DNA from: Methylobacterium adhaesivum
GTDB taxonomy: Bacteria; Pseudomonadota; Alphaproteobacteria; Rhizobiales; Beijerinckiaceae
Reading direction: 5' to 3'
Length of the DNA: 64,000 nt
Assembly (NCBI RefSeq): GCF_022179065.1
Contig: NZ_BPQD01000001.1
Span: 434,001 to 498,000 of the forward strand
Shown: positions 54,509 to 62,974 of the stretch, one piece after another
How the letters are laid out: every line of letters begins with the position of its first letter
Position numbering within the stretch: position 1 is the first letter of the stretch
Notes under the pieces: generated by a model
Databases searched by the model: none
What the model was told of the DNA's origin: nothing
Seen by the model: only the letters and a program-made list of their open reading frames with translations
Position numbers and translations under genes: made by a program

Positions 54509-55528
54509 GTGACCCCCGACCTGATCCTGCCCCACGACGGCGTTCTGCCGGTCTTCTCCGCCCGTCCGGTCTGGTGCGGACGCGGCAGCACGGTGATCGG
54601 CGCCGCGACCCTCGGGGCCCAGGCCTGGCTCGGCGACGACAGCGTCATTCGTGCCGACGGTCAGGCGGTGACCGTCGGGGATCGCTTCTGGCTCGGGCAC
54701 CGCTCCACCGTCCACATCGCGACGCAGTCCTACGCGACCCGTGTCGGCGACCGGGTCACGGTGGGCTGCAACGCCGTGGTGCATGCCTGTACCGTGGGAT
54801 CCGACGTGGTGATTGAGGACGACGTCATCGTCCTCGACGGGGCCACGGTGGAGGACGGCATCCTCATCGAGGCCGGTGCCACGGTGTTCCCCCGCGCCCA
54901 TCTGGCGGCGGGTTTCGTCTATGCGGGCAGTCCGGCCAAGCCGCTGCGGCCCATTACCCTGCCGGAAATCGCCGAGCGGGCCGAGCGCCTGCGCGAGGCT
55001 TCGGGGGACCTGCCCCAGCCGCCCGAGACCGAGACCGGCGAGACCGAGGCGAGCGTCTTCGTCGCCCGTACGGCGCGCCTGCGCGGTCGCGTCGTCCTGG
55101 GGGCTGGGGCGACCGTACTGTTCTCCTGCGATCTCCACGCGGAAGGCGGATCCATCGTGGTGGGGGCCGACACCAACATCCAGGACAACACGGTGATCCG
55201 GAGCCAGGCCGAAGGCGTGGTCATCGGCCGCGACACGACCATCGGCCACAACGTACGGCTCGCCGATTGCCGCATCGGCGCGCGCAGCCTCATCGGCATC
55301 GGCTGCGTCGTCGCCCCCGGCACCGTGGTGGCCGACGACGTCCTGCTGGCCGCCGGTGCCACCACCGGTCCGGGCCAGCTTCTGGAGGGGGGGCACCTCT
55401 GGGGCGGGCGGCCCGCCCGGGTTCTCGGGCCCCTCGACGAGGCCAAGCGCACGATGATGGTCCGCGTTGCCGAGGGTTACCGTGACCTGGGACGGGCGTA
55501 TCGCCAGATCCAGGACGCGATGCCGTAG
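54509..55528 (+). CDS. Tandem gamma-carbonic-anhydrase-like hexapeptide-repeat protein
   Basis: 339 residues made of two left-handed beta-helix units (about 20-150 and 195-310), each ending like a gamma-CA (GSPAKPLRPIT, GGRPARVLGPL). Ordinary family members have one unit. Metal ligands His-His-His read His69-Cys87-His92 in unit 1 and Arg231-His247-Ala252 in unit 2, so unit 2 cannot bind zinc normally. The family's NIQD is kept only in unit 2. The GTG at 54509 has AAGGAG 9 bases upstream. Divergent from moaE and followed by a 67-base repeat. Enzyme activity is doubtful; a scaffold or acyltransferase-like role is possible. Confidence 0.8.
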   Translation: MTPDLILPHDGVLPVFSARPVWCGRGSTVIGAATLGAQAWLGDDSVIRADGQAVTVGDRFWLGHRSTVHIATQSYATRVGDRVTVGCNAVVHACTVGSDVVIEDDVIVLDGATVEDGILIEAGATVFPRAHLAAGFVYAGSPAKPLRPITLPEIAERAERLREASGDLPQPPETETGETEASVFVARTARLRGRVVLGAGATVLFSCDLHAEGGSIVVGADTNIQDNTVIRSQAEGVVIGRDTTIGHNVRLADCRIGARSLIGIGCVVAPGTVVADDVLLAAGATTGPGQLLEGGHLWGGRPARVLGPLDEAKRTMMVRVAEGYRDLGRAYRQIQDAMP

Positions 55529-55550
55529 GGCATTCCCCGTCTAAGTGTCT

Positions 55551-55617
55551 CTCACAAAACCTCCGCTGCGCCGCCGCACCCAGAGTGAGAACCGGCGGTG
55601 ATCGGAAGTTTTGTGAG
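55551..55617. repeat. 67-base inverted-repeat element, copy 2
   Basis: Ends CTCACAAAAC (55551-55560) and GTTTTGTGAG (55608-55617) are exact inverted copies enclosing GAGAACCGGCGG, the same core as at 11774. Located between the gamma-CA-like gene and the convergent MarR gene, where it could also terminate both. Confidence 0.75.
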
Positions 55618-55644
55618 GCACTCTAAGCCGCCCGGCGTTCCGGC

Positions 55645-56271
55645 TCACAGCGTGGGGGCGATCCCGTCGGCCTCCGCCTCATCCTCGTCGATCTCGGCAT
55701 CGCCGTCGACTTCGTGACCGAGGGCGCCGGAGATTTCCGCGAGGTTGCGGGCGGCCTTGCGCAGGAGCTTGCGCAGGCGGCGCCGCTCTTTGCCTTCGAA
55801 GCCGGCGAGAAGCTCGGCTTCGACATCGTCGCCGATCCGTTCGATGGCCTCCGCTTTGGCGAGGCCCATCTCGGTCAACCGCACACGCACGATGCGCCCG
55901 TCGCCGGCTTCCGCCCGGCGCTCGACGAAGCCGAGGGCGGCCAGGCGCGAGATCGTCTTCGAGGCCGTCGGCGGGCGGACCCGAAGGGTCGCGGCGAGGT
56001 CCCCCATGGTCATGGTCCCGGAGGCCGCCAGGGCCTGGACCACCTGCTCCTGCCCTGCGAACAGGTCCAGGGCCGCCAGCCGGTCGCCGACGCGCGAGCG
56101 ATGGAGGCGGGCCGCCTGCACGAGGGCCCAGCCGACGCTCTTAGAGCCCGGTACGTTCTTGGAGCCCGGCACAGTCTTGGAGCCGTGAATGCTCTTGGAG
56201 CCCGGCTCGTCGCGGAACTCCGAGGCGCCCTTGGAGTTCGGATGACGGGTGCGCTTGTCCGGCTTGCTCAT
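55645..56271 (-). CDS. MarR family transcriptional regulator with repeat-bearing N-terminus
   Basis: 208 residues. A winged-helix domain (about 70-160) contains DLFAGQEQVVQALAASGTMT, RVRPPTASKTISRLAALGFVERR and the wing AEAGDGRIVRVRLTEMG. Ahead of it is a basic, low-complexity segment with a six-residue repeat of the type GSKxxP (about 20-44), encoded by four 18-base units. The C-terminus is very acidic (DGDAEIDEDEAEADG). The ATG at 56271 is preferred. It is divergent from rfbF with a 354-base gap, so it might control the sugar cluster; that is inference. Confidence 0.8.
   Translation of the reverse strand: MSKPDKRTRHPNSKGASEFRDEPGSKSIHGSKTVPGSKNVPGSKSVGWALVQAARLHRSRVGDRLAALDLFAGQEQVVQALAASGTMTMGDLAATLRVRPPTASKTISRLAALGFVERRAEAGDGRIVRVRLTEMGLAKAEAIERIGDDVEAELLAGFEGKERRRLRKLLRKAARNLAEISGALGHEVDGDAEIDEDEAEADGIAPTL
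56140..56211 (-). repeat. Four 18-base tandem units in the MarR gene
   Basis: Units at 56140, 56158, 56176 and 56194 share CTTGGAGCCCGG on the plus strand. They keep frame and encode the GSK-type hexapeptide repeats of the regulator's N-terminus. Confidence 0.8.
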
Positions 56272-56625
56272 AGTCCGCTCGTCACCCTTGGACAGGGAAA
56301 GGGGATGCGGACGATCGCCGGAGGACGGCGCACGACCCAAGCTCATCTCGAGGCCGGACCGTTCTTCAACCGCCTGCATCCCACGTCCTCTTCGCATCAT
56401 AGCGCGCAAACGGCGGAACCGCGCCGGGAGAGCCGGGCGCATCCACCGCCATGGCAATCTTCGAGCCGGCTTCTGCCAGCCGAGTCGTGACGCCGATGTG
56501 ACAGGCGGGCGCAAACGCGTGGTCCCGGGTCCGATGATTGCCCCGGACCCCTTCACCTGGACGGCCCTTCACCCCTCGACTAATCGTGGGCCGATCAAAC
56601 GGGCGGGCGGCGGACGCGGGAAACC
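56272..56625. other. 354-base gap between the MarR gene and rfbF
   Basis: It should carry promoters for both divergent genes. I saw no convincing ORF, RNA gene or clear promoter boxes. Confidence 0.5.
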
Positions 56626-57393
56626 ATGAAGGCAGTGATCCTCGCGGGCGGTCTCGGGACGCGCCTGTCGGAAGAGACGGTGACGCGGCCCAAGCCCATG
56701 CTGGAGATCGGCGGGCGCCCGATCCTGTGGCACATCATGCAGATCTTCGCCGCCCACGGCGTGCGCGAGTTCGTGATCTGCCTCGGCTACAAGGGCTACG
56801 TCATCAAGGAGTTCTTCCTGAACTACCGCCTGCACCTGTCCGACGTCACCATCGACGTCGGGGCGGGGCATGTCGATTTTCACCGCAGTGCCGCGGAGGA
56901 CTGGCGCGTCTCCCTCATCGAAACCGGGGAGACCACCATGACGGGTGGGCGCCTCAAGCGGGTGCGCGACTATCTCGGCGACGACGACTTCTTCATGACC
57001 TACGGCGACGGCGTCGCCGACGTCGACCTCACGGCACTCGCCGCCTTCCACAAGTCCCATGGACGTCTCGCCACCCTCACGGCGGTGACGCCGCCGGGCC
57101 GCTTCGGCGCCCTCGAACTCGACGACGGCGCCGTCCGCAGCTTCCGCGAAAAGCCGGCGGGCGATGGGGCGACCATCAACGGCGGCTTCTTCGTGCTGTC
57201 GCCGCGTGTCCTCGACCGTATCGCCGGCGACGCCACCGTATGGGAGGCCGAGCCCCTGGAGCGCCTGGCGCATGAAGGCCAGCTCTCGGCCTATCTTCAC
57301 ACGGGTTTCTGGCAGGCCATGGATACCCTGCGCGACAAGAACCACCTTGAAGCCCTCTGGGCCGGCGGACAGGCGCCGTGGAAGTGCTGGTAG
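56626..57393 (+). CDS. rfbF: Glucose-1-phosphate cytidylyltransferase
   Basis: Makes CDP-glucose from CTP and glucose 1-phosphate, opening the CDP-deoxysugar pathway. 255 residues. The nucleotidyl-transfer signature MKAVILAGGLGTRLSEET and PKPMLEIGG is at the N-terminus. FVICLGYKGYVIKEFFLNY, TYGDGVADVDL and the C-terminal GFWQAMDTLRDKNHLE are typical of RfbF rather than RfbA. First gene of the sugar cluster; rfbG follows after 60 bases. Confidence 0.95.
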   Translation: MKAVILAGGLGTRLSEETVTRPKPMLEIGGRPILWHIMQIFAAHGVREFVICLGYKGYVIKEFFLNYRLHLSDVTIDVGAGHVDFHRSAAEDWRVSLIETGETTMTGGRLKRVRDYLGDDDFFMTYGDGVADVDLTALAAFHKSHGRLATLTAVTPPGRFGALELDDGAVRSFREKPAGDGATINGGFFVLSPRVLDRIAGDATVWEAEPLERLAHEGQLSAYLHTGFWQAMDTLRDKNHLEALWAGGQAPWKCW

Positions 57394-57453
57394 TCGCGAA
57401 CTGACACCGGCGCCGTCCCGGTGTAGGGAAGCGCGATCCGGAGACACCACGGC

Positions 57454-58566
57454 TTGCAGAATCCCATTTCCCCGACGACGGCGCTGCGCGCGGGCGCCCG
57501 CAACCCGGACCCCGCCTTCTGGGCCGGGCGGTCGGTGCTCGTCACCGGGCATACGGGCTTCAAGGGGGCATGGCTGAGCTTGTGGCTGGGGCGCCTCGGC
57601 GCGCGGGTGAGCGGTCTCGCCCTGTCGCCCGAGACGAATCCGAACCTGTTCGACGGCGCCGGGCTCTCCGGGCAGATGGATTCGCACATCGGCGACATCC
57701 GCACCCTGGAAACCGTGCGCGGTTGCTTCGGCGCGACGGCCCCTGAGATCGTCATTCACATGGCGGCCCAGGCCCTGGTGCGCCCCTCCTACCGCGATCC
57801 CCTCGGCACCTACGCCACCAACGTCATGGGCACCGCCCACGTCCTCGAGGCCGTGCGTGCCACCCCCTCCGTACGCGCCGTCGTGGTGGTGACGAGCGAC
57901 AAGGCCTACGCCAACCGCGAATGGCCCTACGGCTACCGCGAGACCGAGGCCCTCGGCGGACACGATCCCTACAGCAGCTCCAAGGCCTGCGCCGAACTCG
58001 TCACGAGCGCGTACCGCGCCTCGTTCCTCGCCGAGCGCGATTGCCGCGTGGCCACGGCCCGGGCCGGCAACGTCATCGGCGGCGGCGACTGGTCCGAGGA
58101 CCGGCTCATCCCCGACATCGTTCAGGCGTTTCTCGGCGGGCGTTCCGTCGAGATCCGCGCACCCCATGCCACCCGGCCATGGCAGCACGTCCTCGAACCC
58201 TTGAGCGGCTATCTGCGCTTGGCCGAGGCGCTCTGCGACGACGACGGGGCCGCCGTCGCCGAAGCCTGGAATTTCGGCCCCGCCGACGAGGATTGCCGGC
58301 CCGTCGGCGCCATCGTCGAGACCCTGGCGCGGGAATGGGGCGACGGCGCCGCCTGGCACCTGTCGGAAAAAACCCATCCGCACGAGGCGACGTTCCTCAA
58401 GGTCGATGCCTCCAAGGCCCGGGCGTTCCTCGGCTGGGACCGGCGCCTGCGTCTCGATGCGGCCCTCGCCTGGACCACGGCTTGGCACCGCGCCTACGCC
58501 CAGGGCGCCTCCGCCCTCGACCTGACCCTGGCGCAGATCGGCGCCTACGAAACCCTGGGAGCGTGA
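57454..58566 (+). CDS. rfbG: CDP-glucose 4,6-dehydratase
   Basis: Extended SDR enzyme that converts CDP-glucose to CDP-4-keto-6-deoxyglucose with bound NAD. 370 residues. The Rossmann motif VTGHTGFKGAWLSLWL is the RfbG type, then VIHMAAQALVRPSY, VVVTSDKAY and the catalytic YSSSK. Starts at a TTG (57454) with GGAG about 11 bases upstream. The stop overlaps the next start (GTGA), so translation is coupled to the methyltransferase. Confidence 0.94.
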   Translation: MQNPISPTTALRAGARNPDPAFWAGRSVLVTGHTGFKGAWLSLWLGRLGARVSGLALSPETNPNLFDGAGLSGQMDSHIGDIRTLETVRGCFGATAPEIVIHMAAQALVRPSYRDPLGTYATNVMGTAHVLEAVRATPSVRAVVVVTSDKAYANREWPYGYRETEALGGHDPYSSSKACAELVTSAYRASFLAERDCRVATARAGNVIGGGDWSEDRLIPDIVQAFLGGRSVEIRAPHATRPWQHVLEPLSGYLRLAEALCDDDGAAVAEAWNFGPADEDCRPVGAIVETLAREWGDGAAWHLSEKTHPHEATFLKVDASKARAFLGWDRRLRLDAALAWTTAWHRAYAQGASALDLTLAQIGAYETLGA

Positions 58567-59801
58567 GCACCGTGACCCGACCCGCCTGCCGTGCCTGCGG
58601 CGCGCCGCTCTCCCGCACCGTGGCCGATCTCGGCCTGTCGCCCCTCGCCAACGCCTACGTGCCGGCCGACCGGGCCGGGCGGGGCGAGATGTTCCATCCC
58701 CTCCACGCTTTCGTCTGCGACGCCTGCCACCTCGTGCAGCTGGAAGCCTTCGAGACGCCCGAGGCGATCTTTTCCGATTACGCCTATTTCTCCGGCTTCT
58801 CCGCCGGCTGGCTCGCGCATGCCGAGGCCTACGTCGCCGCCATGCAGGCGCGCTTCGGCCTCGGGCCCGCGAGCAAGGTCGTGGAGGTGGCGAGCAACGA
58901 CGGCTACCTCCTGCAATACGCCGTCGCGCGCGGCATCCCGGCGCTGGGCGTCGAGCCGGCGGCCAACGTGGCCAAGGTCGCGGTGTCGCGCGGCGTGCCG
59001 ACGGAGGTCGCGTTCTTCGGCGCTGAGACCGCCCGCCGTCTCGTGGCCGAGGGCCACGCCGCCGACCTCACGGCGGCCAACAACGTTCTCGCCCACGTGC
59101 CCGACATCCATGATTTCGTCGAAGGATTTCGCATCCTCCTGAAGCCCGAGGGGGCCGGCACCTTCGAGTTCCCGCACCTCCTGCGGATGATCGAGGAGCG
59201 TCAGTTCGACACCATCTACCACGAGCACTTTTCGTATCTGTCCCTCGGCGTGGTGTCCGGCATCCTCGAACAACACGGCCTGCGGGTGTTCGACGTCGAG
59301 GAACTGCCGACCCATGGCGGCTCCCTGCGGGTGTTCTTCTGCCATGCCGGCGCCGCCCACCCGACCGGTTCGGCGGTGGACCGCGTCCGCGAGGCCGAGC
59401 GCGCCGGGGGCCTGTTCGAGGCGGACGGCTACGCCGCCTTCGCCGAGGATGTGGTGGCGATCAAATGCGCGGCCCTCACCTTCCTGGCGGAGCTGCGCCT
59501 GAAGGGCGCCCGGGTCTGCGCCTATGGTGCGGCGGCCAAGGGCAACACCTTCCTCAACTATTGCGGCATCGGCCCCGAACTTGTGGCGGCGGTGGCCGAC
59601 CGCTCGCCGCACAAGCAGGGAACCCTCCTGCCCGGCAGCCGGATTCCCGTGGTCTCGCCGCAAGCGCTCCTCGATCTCCGGCCCGACTACGTTCTGATCC
59701 TGCCCTGGAACCTCAAGAACGAGATCGCGGGGGAGATGGCCGCCATCCGGGCGTGGGGCGGGCGCTTCGTCACCGCGATTCCGCGCCTCACCGTGTTCTG
59801 A
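58563..59801 (+). CDS. Sugar C-methyltransferase (SAM-dependent)
   Basis: 412 residues in three parts typical of NovU/TylCIII-like enzymes: an N-terminal zinc module with CRACG...CDACH, a SAM-binding domain with VVEVASNDGYLLQYAV and TAANNVLAHVPDIHDFV, and a C-terminal Methyltransf_14 domain (GAAAKGNTFLNYCGI). Such enzymes add a methyl to C-3 of NDP-4-keto-6-deoxyhexoses; HEHFSYLSL carries the usual His-Glu-His active-site region. GTG start at 58563 overlapping rfbG by four bases; rfbC follows after five. The product is inferred to be a 3-C-methyl branched sugar. Confidence 0.88.
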   Translation: MSTVTRPACRACGAPLSRTVADLGLSPLANAYVPADRAGRGEMFHPLHAFVCDACHLVQLEAFETPEAIFSDYAYFSGFSAGWLAHAEAYVAAMQARFGLGPASKVVEVASNDGYLLQYAVARGIPALGVEPAANVAKVAVSRGVPTEVAFFGAETARRLVAEGHAADLTAANNVLAHVPDIHDFVEGFRILLKPEGAGTFEFPHLLRMIEERQFDTIYHEHFSYLSLGVVSGILEQHGLRVFDVEELPTHGGSLRVFFCHAGAAHPTGSAVDRVREAERAGGLFEADGYAAFAEDVVAIKCAALTFLAELRLKGARVCAYGAAAKGNTFLNYCGIGPELVAAVADRSPHKQGTLLPGSRIPVVSPQALLDLRPDYVLILPWNLKNEIAGEMAAIRAWGGRFVTAIPRLTVF

Positions 59802-59806
59802 CGCCC

Positions 59807-60337
59807 ATGCGCTTCGAGGAAACCCCGCTCGCCGGCGCTTACCGGGTGTGGCCCGAGCCCCTGTCCGACGAGCGGGGCTTCTTCGCCCGCACCGCCTGCA
59901 CCGACGAATTCGCCGCCCATGGTCTCGTGGGGCAGTTCGCCCAGTCGAGCGTGTCGTTCAACGCCCGGCGCGGCACCGTGCGGGGGATGCACTATTCGGT
60001 CGAGCCCCACGCGGAGACCAAGCTCGTGCGCTGCACGGGGGGCGCGATCCACGATGTCCTGGTCGATCTGCGTCCGGATTCGCCAAGTTATCTCAAGAGC
60101 TTCGCCGCGACGCTGACGCAGGACAACCGCTGCGCCCTCTACATCCCGGCGGGCTTCGCCCACGGTTTCCAGGCGCTCACCGACGCGGCCGAGGTGCTCT
60201 ACATGATCGACCGCACCTACGTGCCCGGCTCCGCCCGGGGGCTGCGCTGGAACGATCCGGCCCTCGACGTGGCCTGGCCCGAGCCCGTCACCGTGATCGC
60301 CGATCGCGACCTCGCCTATCCGGATTGGACGGCGTGA
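59807..60337 (+). CDS. rfbC: dTDP-4-dehydrorhamnose 3,5-epimerase family protein
   Basis: Cupin-fold NDP-4-keto-6-deoxyhexose epimerase, 176 residues. DERGFFAR, FAQSSVSFNARRGTVRGMHY, LVRCTGGAIHDVLVDLR with the general-base histidine region, and YIPAGFAHGFQAL are all family hallmarks. In this cluster it would act on a CDP-linked keto sugar rather than dTDP-rhamnose precursors, perhaps at one carbon only. The stop overlaps the start of the next gene by four bases. Confidence 0.9.
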   Translation: MRFEETPLAGAYRVWPEPLSDERGFFARTACTDEFAAHGLVGQFAQSSVSFNARRGTVRGMHYSVEPHAETKLVRCTGGAIHDVLVDLRPDSPSYLKSFAATLTQDNRCALYIPAGFAHGFQALTDAAEVLYMIDRTYVPGSARGLRWNDPALDVAWPEPVTVIADRDLAYPDWTA

Positions 60338-61233
60338 GGGTTCTCGTCACCGGCGCCTCCGGGTTTGTCGGGCGCCACGCCCTGGCGGCCCTTGCGGCGC
60401 GGGGCTACGAGGTCCACGCCGTGGCGCGTAACCCCCTGCCGGGGTTTACGAATTACCCCGTCGACCTCCTCGACGAAGCTCAGCGCCGGGCCCTCGTCGC
60501 CAGGGTGGCGCCGAGCCACCTCCTGCATCTCGCCTGGGATGCCGAACCAGGCAAATACTGGACCTCGGCGAGCAACCTCGCCTGGGTCGCGGCGAGTCTC
60601 GACCTCGCCCGAAGCTTTTACGAAGTCGGCGGGCGCCGGTTCGTGGTGTCGGGAACCTGCGCCGAGTATACGTGGGGGGCGGACCGCTTCGACGAGGCGA
60701 CGACACCTTGCCGGCCGGCGACCCTATACGGCGCGGCCAAGGACGGCACCCGCCGTATTCTTGCCGCCTATGCCGACAGTGTCGGCCTGTCCTTCGCGTG
60801 GGGGCGGTTGTTCTATCTCTATGGCCCCGGTGAGCGACGCGGGCGCCTCGTCAGCGATGCGGCGCACGCGCTCCTCACGGGTGCCGCGTTCCCGACCTCC
60901 CCCGGCCATCAGGCCCGCGATTTCCTACATGTCGTTGATGTTGCAAGCGCTTTGGCCGCCCTCCTCGACAGTCCGGTGACGGGCGCCGTCAACATCGGCT
61001 CCGGAATGGCGGTTCCGGTGCGCACCCTCTTGGACGGGCTCGCCGCCCGCACCGGGCGGCCCGACCTGCTGCATTACGGAGCGCGGCCCCTGAGCCCGTC
61101 CGAGCCGGCGGTGATCGAAGCGGCGACGACCCGTCTGCGGGAGGAGGTGGGATTTCGGCCGCGCTTCACGCTTGATGCGGGGCTCGACGACACCCTGGCG
61201 TGGTGGCGGGGCCAGGTCTCAGCAGGGCAGTAA
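60334..61233 (+). CDS. NAD-dependent epimerase/dehydratase (SDR), probable 4-ketoreductase
   Basis: 299 residues, extended SDR. The Rossmann motif VTGASGFVGRHAL starts at residue 5, and the catalytic pair is in YGAAKDGTRR with SGTCAEY before it. As the last gene of a dehydratase-methyltransferase-epimerase set it would most simply reduce the 4-keto group to finish the sugar. It could instead be an epimerase. GTG start at 60334 overlapping rfbC. The 3' end overlaps the convergent receiver gene by 15 bases. Confidence 0.85.
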   Translation: MRVLVTGASGFVGRHALAALAARGYEVHAVARNPLPGFTNYPVDLLDEAQRRALVARVAPSHLLHLAWDAEPGKYWTSASNLAWVAASLDLARSFYEVGGRRFVVSGTCAEYTWGADRFDEATTPCRPATLYGAAKDGTRRILAAYADSVGLSFAWGRLFYLYGPGERRGRLVSDAAHALLTGAAFPTSPGHQARDFLHVVDVASALAALLDSPVTGAVNIGSGMAVPVRTLLDGLAARTGRPDLLHYGARPLSPSEPAVIEAATTRLREEVGFRPRFTLDAGLDDTLAWWRGQVSAGQ

Positions 61234-61608
61234 GCCCTTGAGTTGACTGAGAATATCCTCGCCCGTGCAGGGGCGGGCGATGAAGCGGGCGCCGGGCGGC
61301 ATCCGGTCCGGATCGGGGGCGGCCCGCCCGGAGACGATGACGATGGGCAGGTGCGGCCGCGCCGCCGAGGCCGCGTTGGCGAGGTCGAACCCATTGGTTT
61401 TGCCCGACAATTCGACATCCGTGATGAGCCCGCAGATGTCGGGCCGCGCCGCCAGGATGCCGAGCGCCCGCTCGGCGGAGGCGCATTGCACAGTCTCGTA
61501 ACCGCCGTCTTCGAGCACGTCTCCGAGGTCCATGATGGTCAGGGCCTCGTCCTCCACGAGGAGGATCACCGGCCGATCGTCGTTTGCGCCCGTCGTCTCA
61601 TCCACCAC
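61219..61608 (-). CDS. Single-domain response regulator with altered switch lysine
   Basis: 129 residues, receiver domain only. The acidic pocket VEDE and the acceptor Asp64 (LITDVEL) are kept, with Ser94 in VSG. The conserved lysine before the usual KPF is Arg112 (ARPC). This class of stand-alone receiver often follows FixL/HWE kinases in alphaproteobacteria. No kinase is adjacent. Its 3' end overlaps the SDR gene by 15 bases. Confidence 0.82.
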   Translation of the reverse strand: MVDETTGANDDRPVILLVEDEALTIMDLGDVLEDGGYETVQCASAERALGILAARPDICGLITDVELSGKTNGFDLANAASAARPHLPIVIVSGRAAPDPDRMPPGARFIARPCTGEDILSQLKGLLPC

Positions 61609-61717
61609 GATGCACTCTCCCCGGCCGTCTCATGGGATGCGGCGTGGGACGGCCCACGGGGCCGCGCGCCGCTTGTCACCCTGTCCCAACGAGGGAACGC
61701 GCCGCGGGTTGCAGCCC

Positions 61718-62974
61718 TCAGGGCCGCGTCACGTCCCCCACCACCGTTACGACGGCGTCGACGAGGCGGTCGAGGTCGGGTTCGGCGATGGTGAGCGCCG
61801 GCGTGAGGTAGACGATGTCGCCGAACGGCCGGACCCAGACGCCGCGTTCGAGGAAGCGGCGCTTGACCTCCGCCAGATCCGGCACGGTGCTCCACTGCAC
61901 CGCCCCGATGGCGCCGAGCACCCGGACGTCGGCGATGCCGGGCCGACCCCGCAACGGCGCGAGGCCGGCGGCGAGGCGGGCGCCGATGGCCCGGGCCTGC
62001 GCGAGGCGGGGCTCGGATTCGAACAGGTCGAGGCTGGCGTTCGCCGCCGCGCAGGCCAGCGGATTGGCCATGAAGGTCGGGCCGTGCATGAGGGCGGCGG
62101 CGGGGTCGTCGGAGAGGAAGGTCTCGAACACCGCGCCCGTCGCCACCGTGGCGGCGAGCGCCATGGTGCCGCCGGTCAGCGCCTTCGACAGGCACAGGAT
62201 GTCGGGGACGATGCCCGCCTGCTCGCAGGCGAACAGGGTGCCGGTGCGGCCGAACCCGGTAAAGATCTCGTCGGCGATGAGGGGCAGGCCGTAGCTTTGC
62301 GCGAGGCGCGCCACCTCGGCCAGAACCTCGGGGGGGTGCATCCGCATGCCGCCGGCCCCCTGGACCAGGGGCTCGACGATCACCGCCGCCAGGGTGTTTT
62401 CGTGGTGGGCGAGGCAGGCCTCGAGGGCCGCGACCCGTTCGGCGCTGGTGGGCAAGTCGCAAAAAACCTGGGTCGGCAGGGCGGCGCCGAAGCGCCGGTG
62501 CATGCCCTCTTCCGGATCGCAGACCGACATCGCCCCGAGGGTGTCGCCGTGGTAGCCGCCGCGAAAGGCGAGGAAGCGGGTGCGCCCCGAAACCCCCCGG
62601 TTGAGCCAGAGTTGAAGGGCCATCTTCAACGCGACCTCGACGGCCACCGACCCCGAATCCGAAAAGAACACGTGGTCGAGGTCGCCCGGCAACAGGGCGG
62701 CGAGGCGGGCGGCCAGCCGCTCCGCCGGCGCGTGGGTGAGGCCGCCGAACATCACGTGCGGCATCGCCGCGAGCTGGGCCGCGACGGCGGCCCGGATGTG
62801 GGGATGGTTGTAGCCATGCGCCGCCGTCCACCACGAGGCGATGCCGTCGACGAGCTCGCGCCCATCCGCCAGCACGATGCGCGCCCCGTCCGTCCGCACC
62901 GCCTCGAGGGGCGCGGCGGCGGTCTTCATCTGCGTGTAGGGCCGCCAGAGGTGGTTTTTTTCGGGGTTGGTCAT
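61718..62974 (-). CDS. bioA: Adenosylmethionine-8-amino-7-oxononanoate aminotransferase
   Basis: PLP enzyme of biotin synthesis that uses SAM as amino donor to make 7,8-diaminononanoate, the substrate of BioD. 418 residues. HLWRPYTQMKTA and WWTAAHGYNHP are BioA signatures, FSDSGSVAVEVALKMALQ and FRGGYHGDTLGAMS bind cofactor, and the PLP lysine is in LCLSKALTGG. The ATG at 62974 matches the family start; 38 earlier codons are unconserved. It is the last gene of the GC-rich backbone before the composition change. Confidence 0.95.
   Translation of the reverse strand: MTNPEKNHLWRPYTQMKTAAAPLEAVRTDGARIVLADGRELVDGIASWWTAAHGYNHPHIRAAVAAQLAAMPHVMFGGLTHAPAERLAARLAALLPGDLDHVFFSDSGSVAVEVALKMALQLWLNRGVSGRTRFLAFRGGYHGDTLGAMSVCDPEEGMHRRFGAALPTQVFCDLPTSAERVAALEACLAHHENTLAAVIVEPLVQGAGGMRMHPPEVLAEVARLAQSYGLPLIADEIFTGFGRTGTLFACEQAGIVPDILCLSKALTGGTMALAATVATGAVFETFLSDDPAAALMHGPTFMANPLACAAANASLDLFESEPRLAQARAIGARLAAGLAPLRGRPGIADVRVLGAIGAVQWSTVPDLAEVKRRFLERGVWVRPFGDIVYLTPALTIAEPDLDRLVDAVVTVVGDVTRP

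Noticed and set aside
56290-56330. PLSLSKG-like translation ahead of the MarR gene, resembling a known palindromic repeat
   Set aside because: Only half of such a palindrome is present and there is no second copy in the window.
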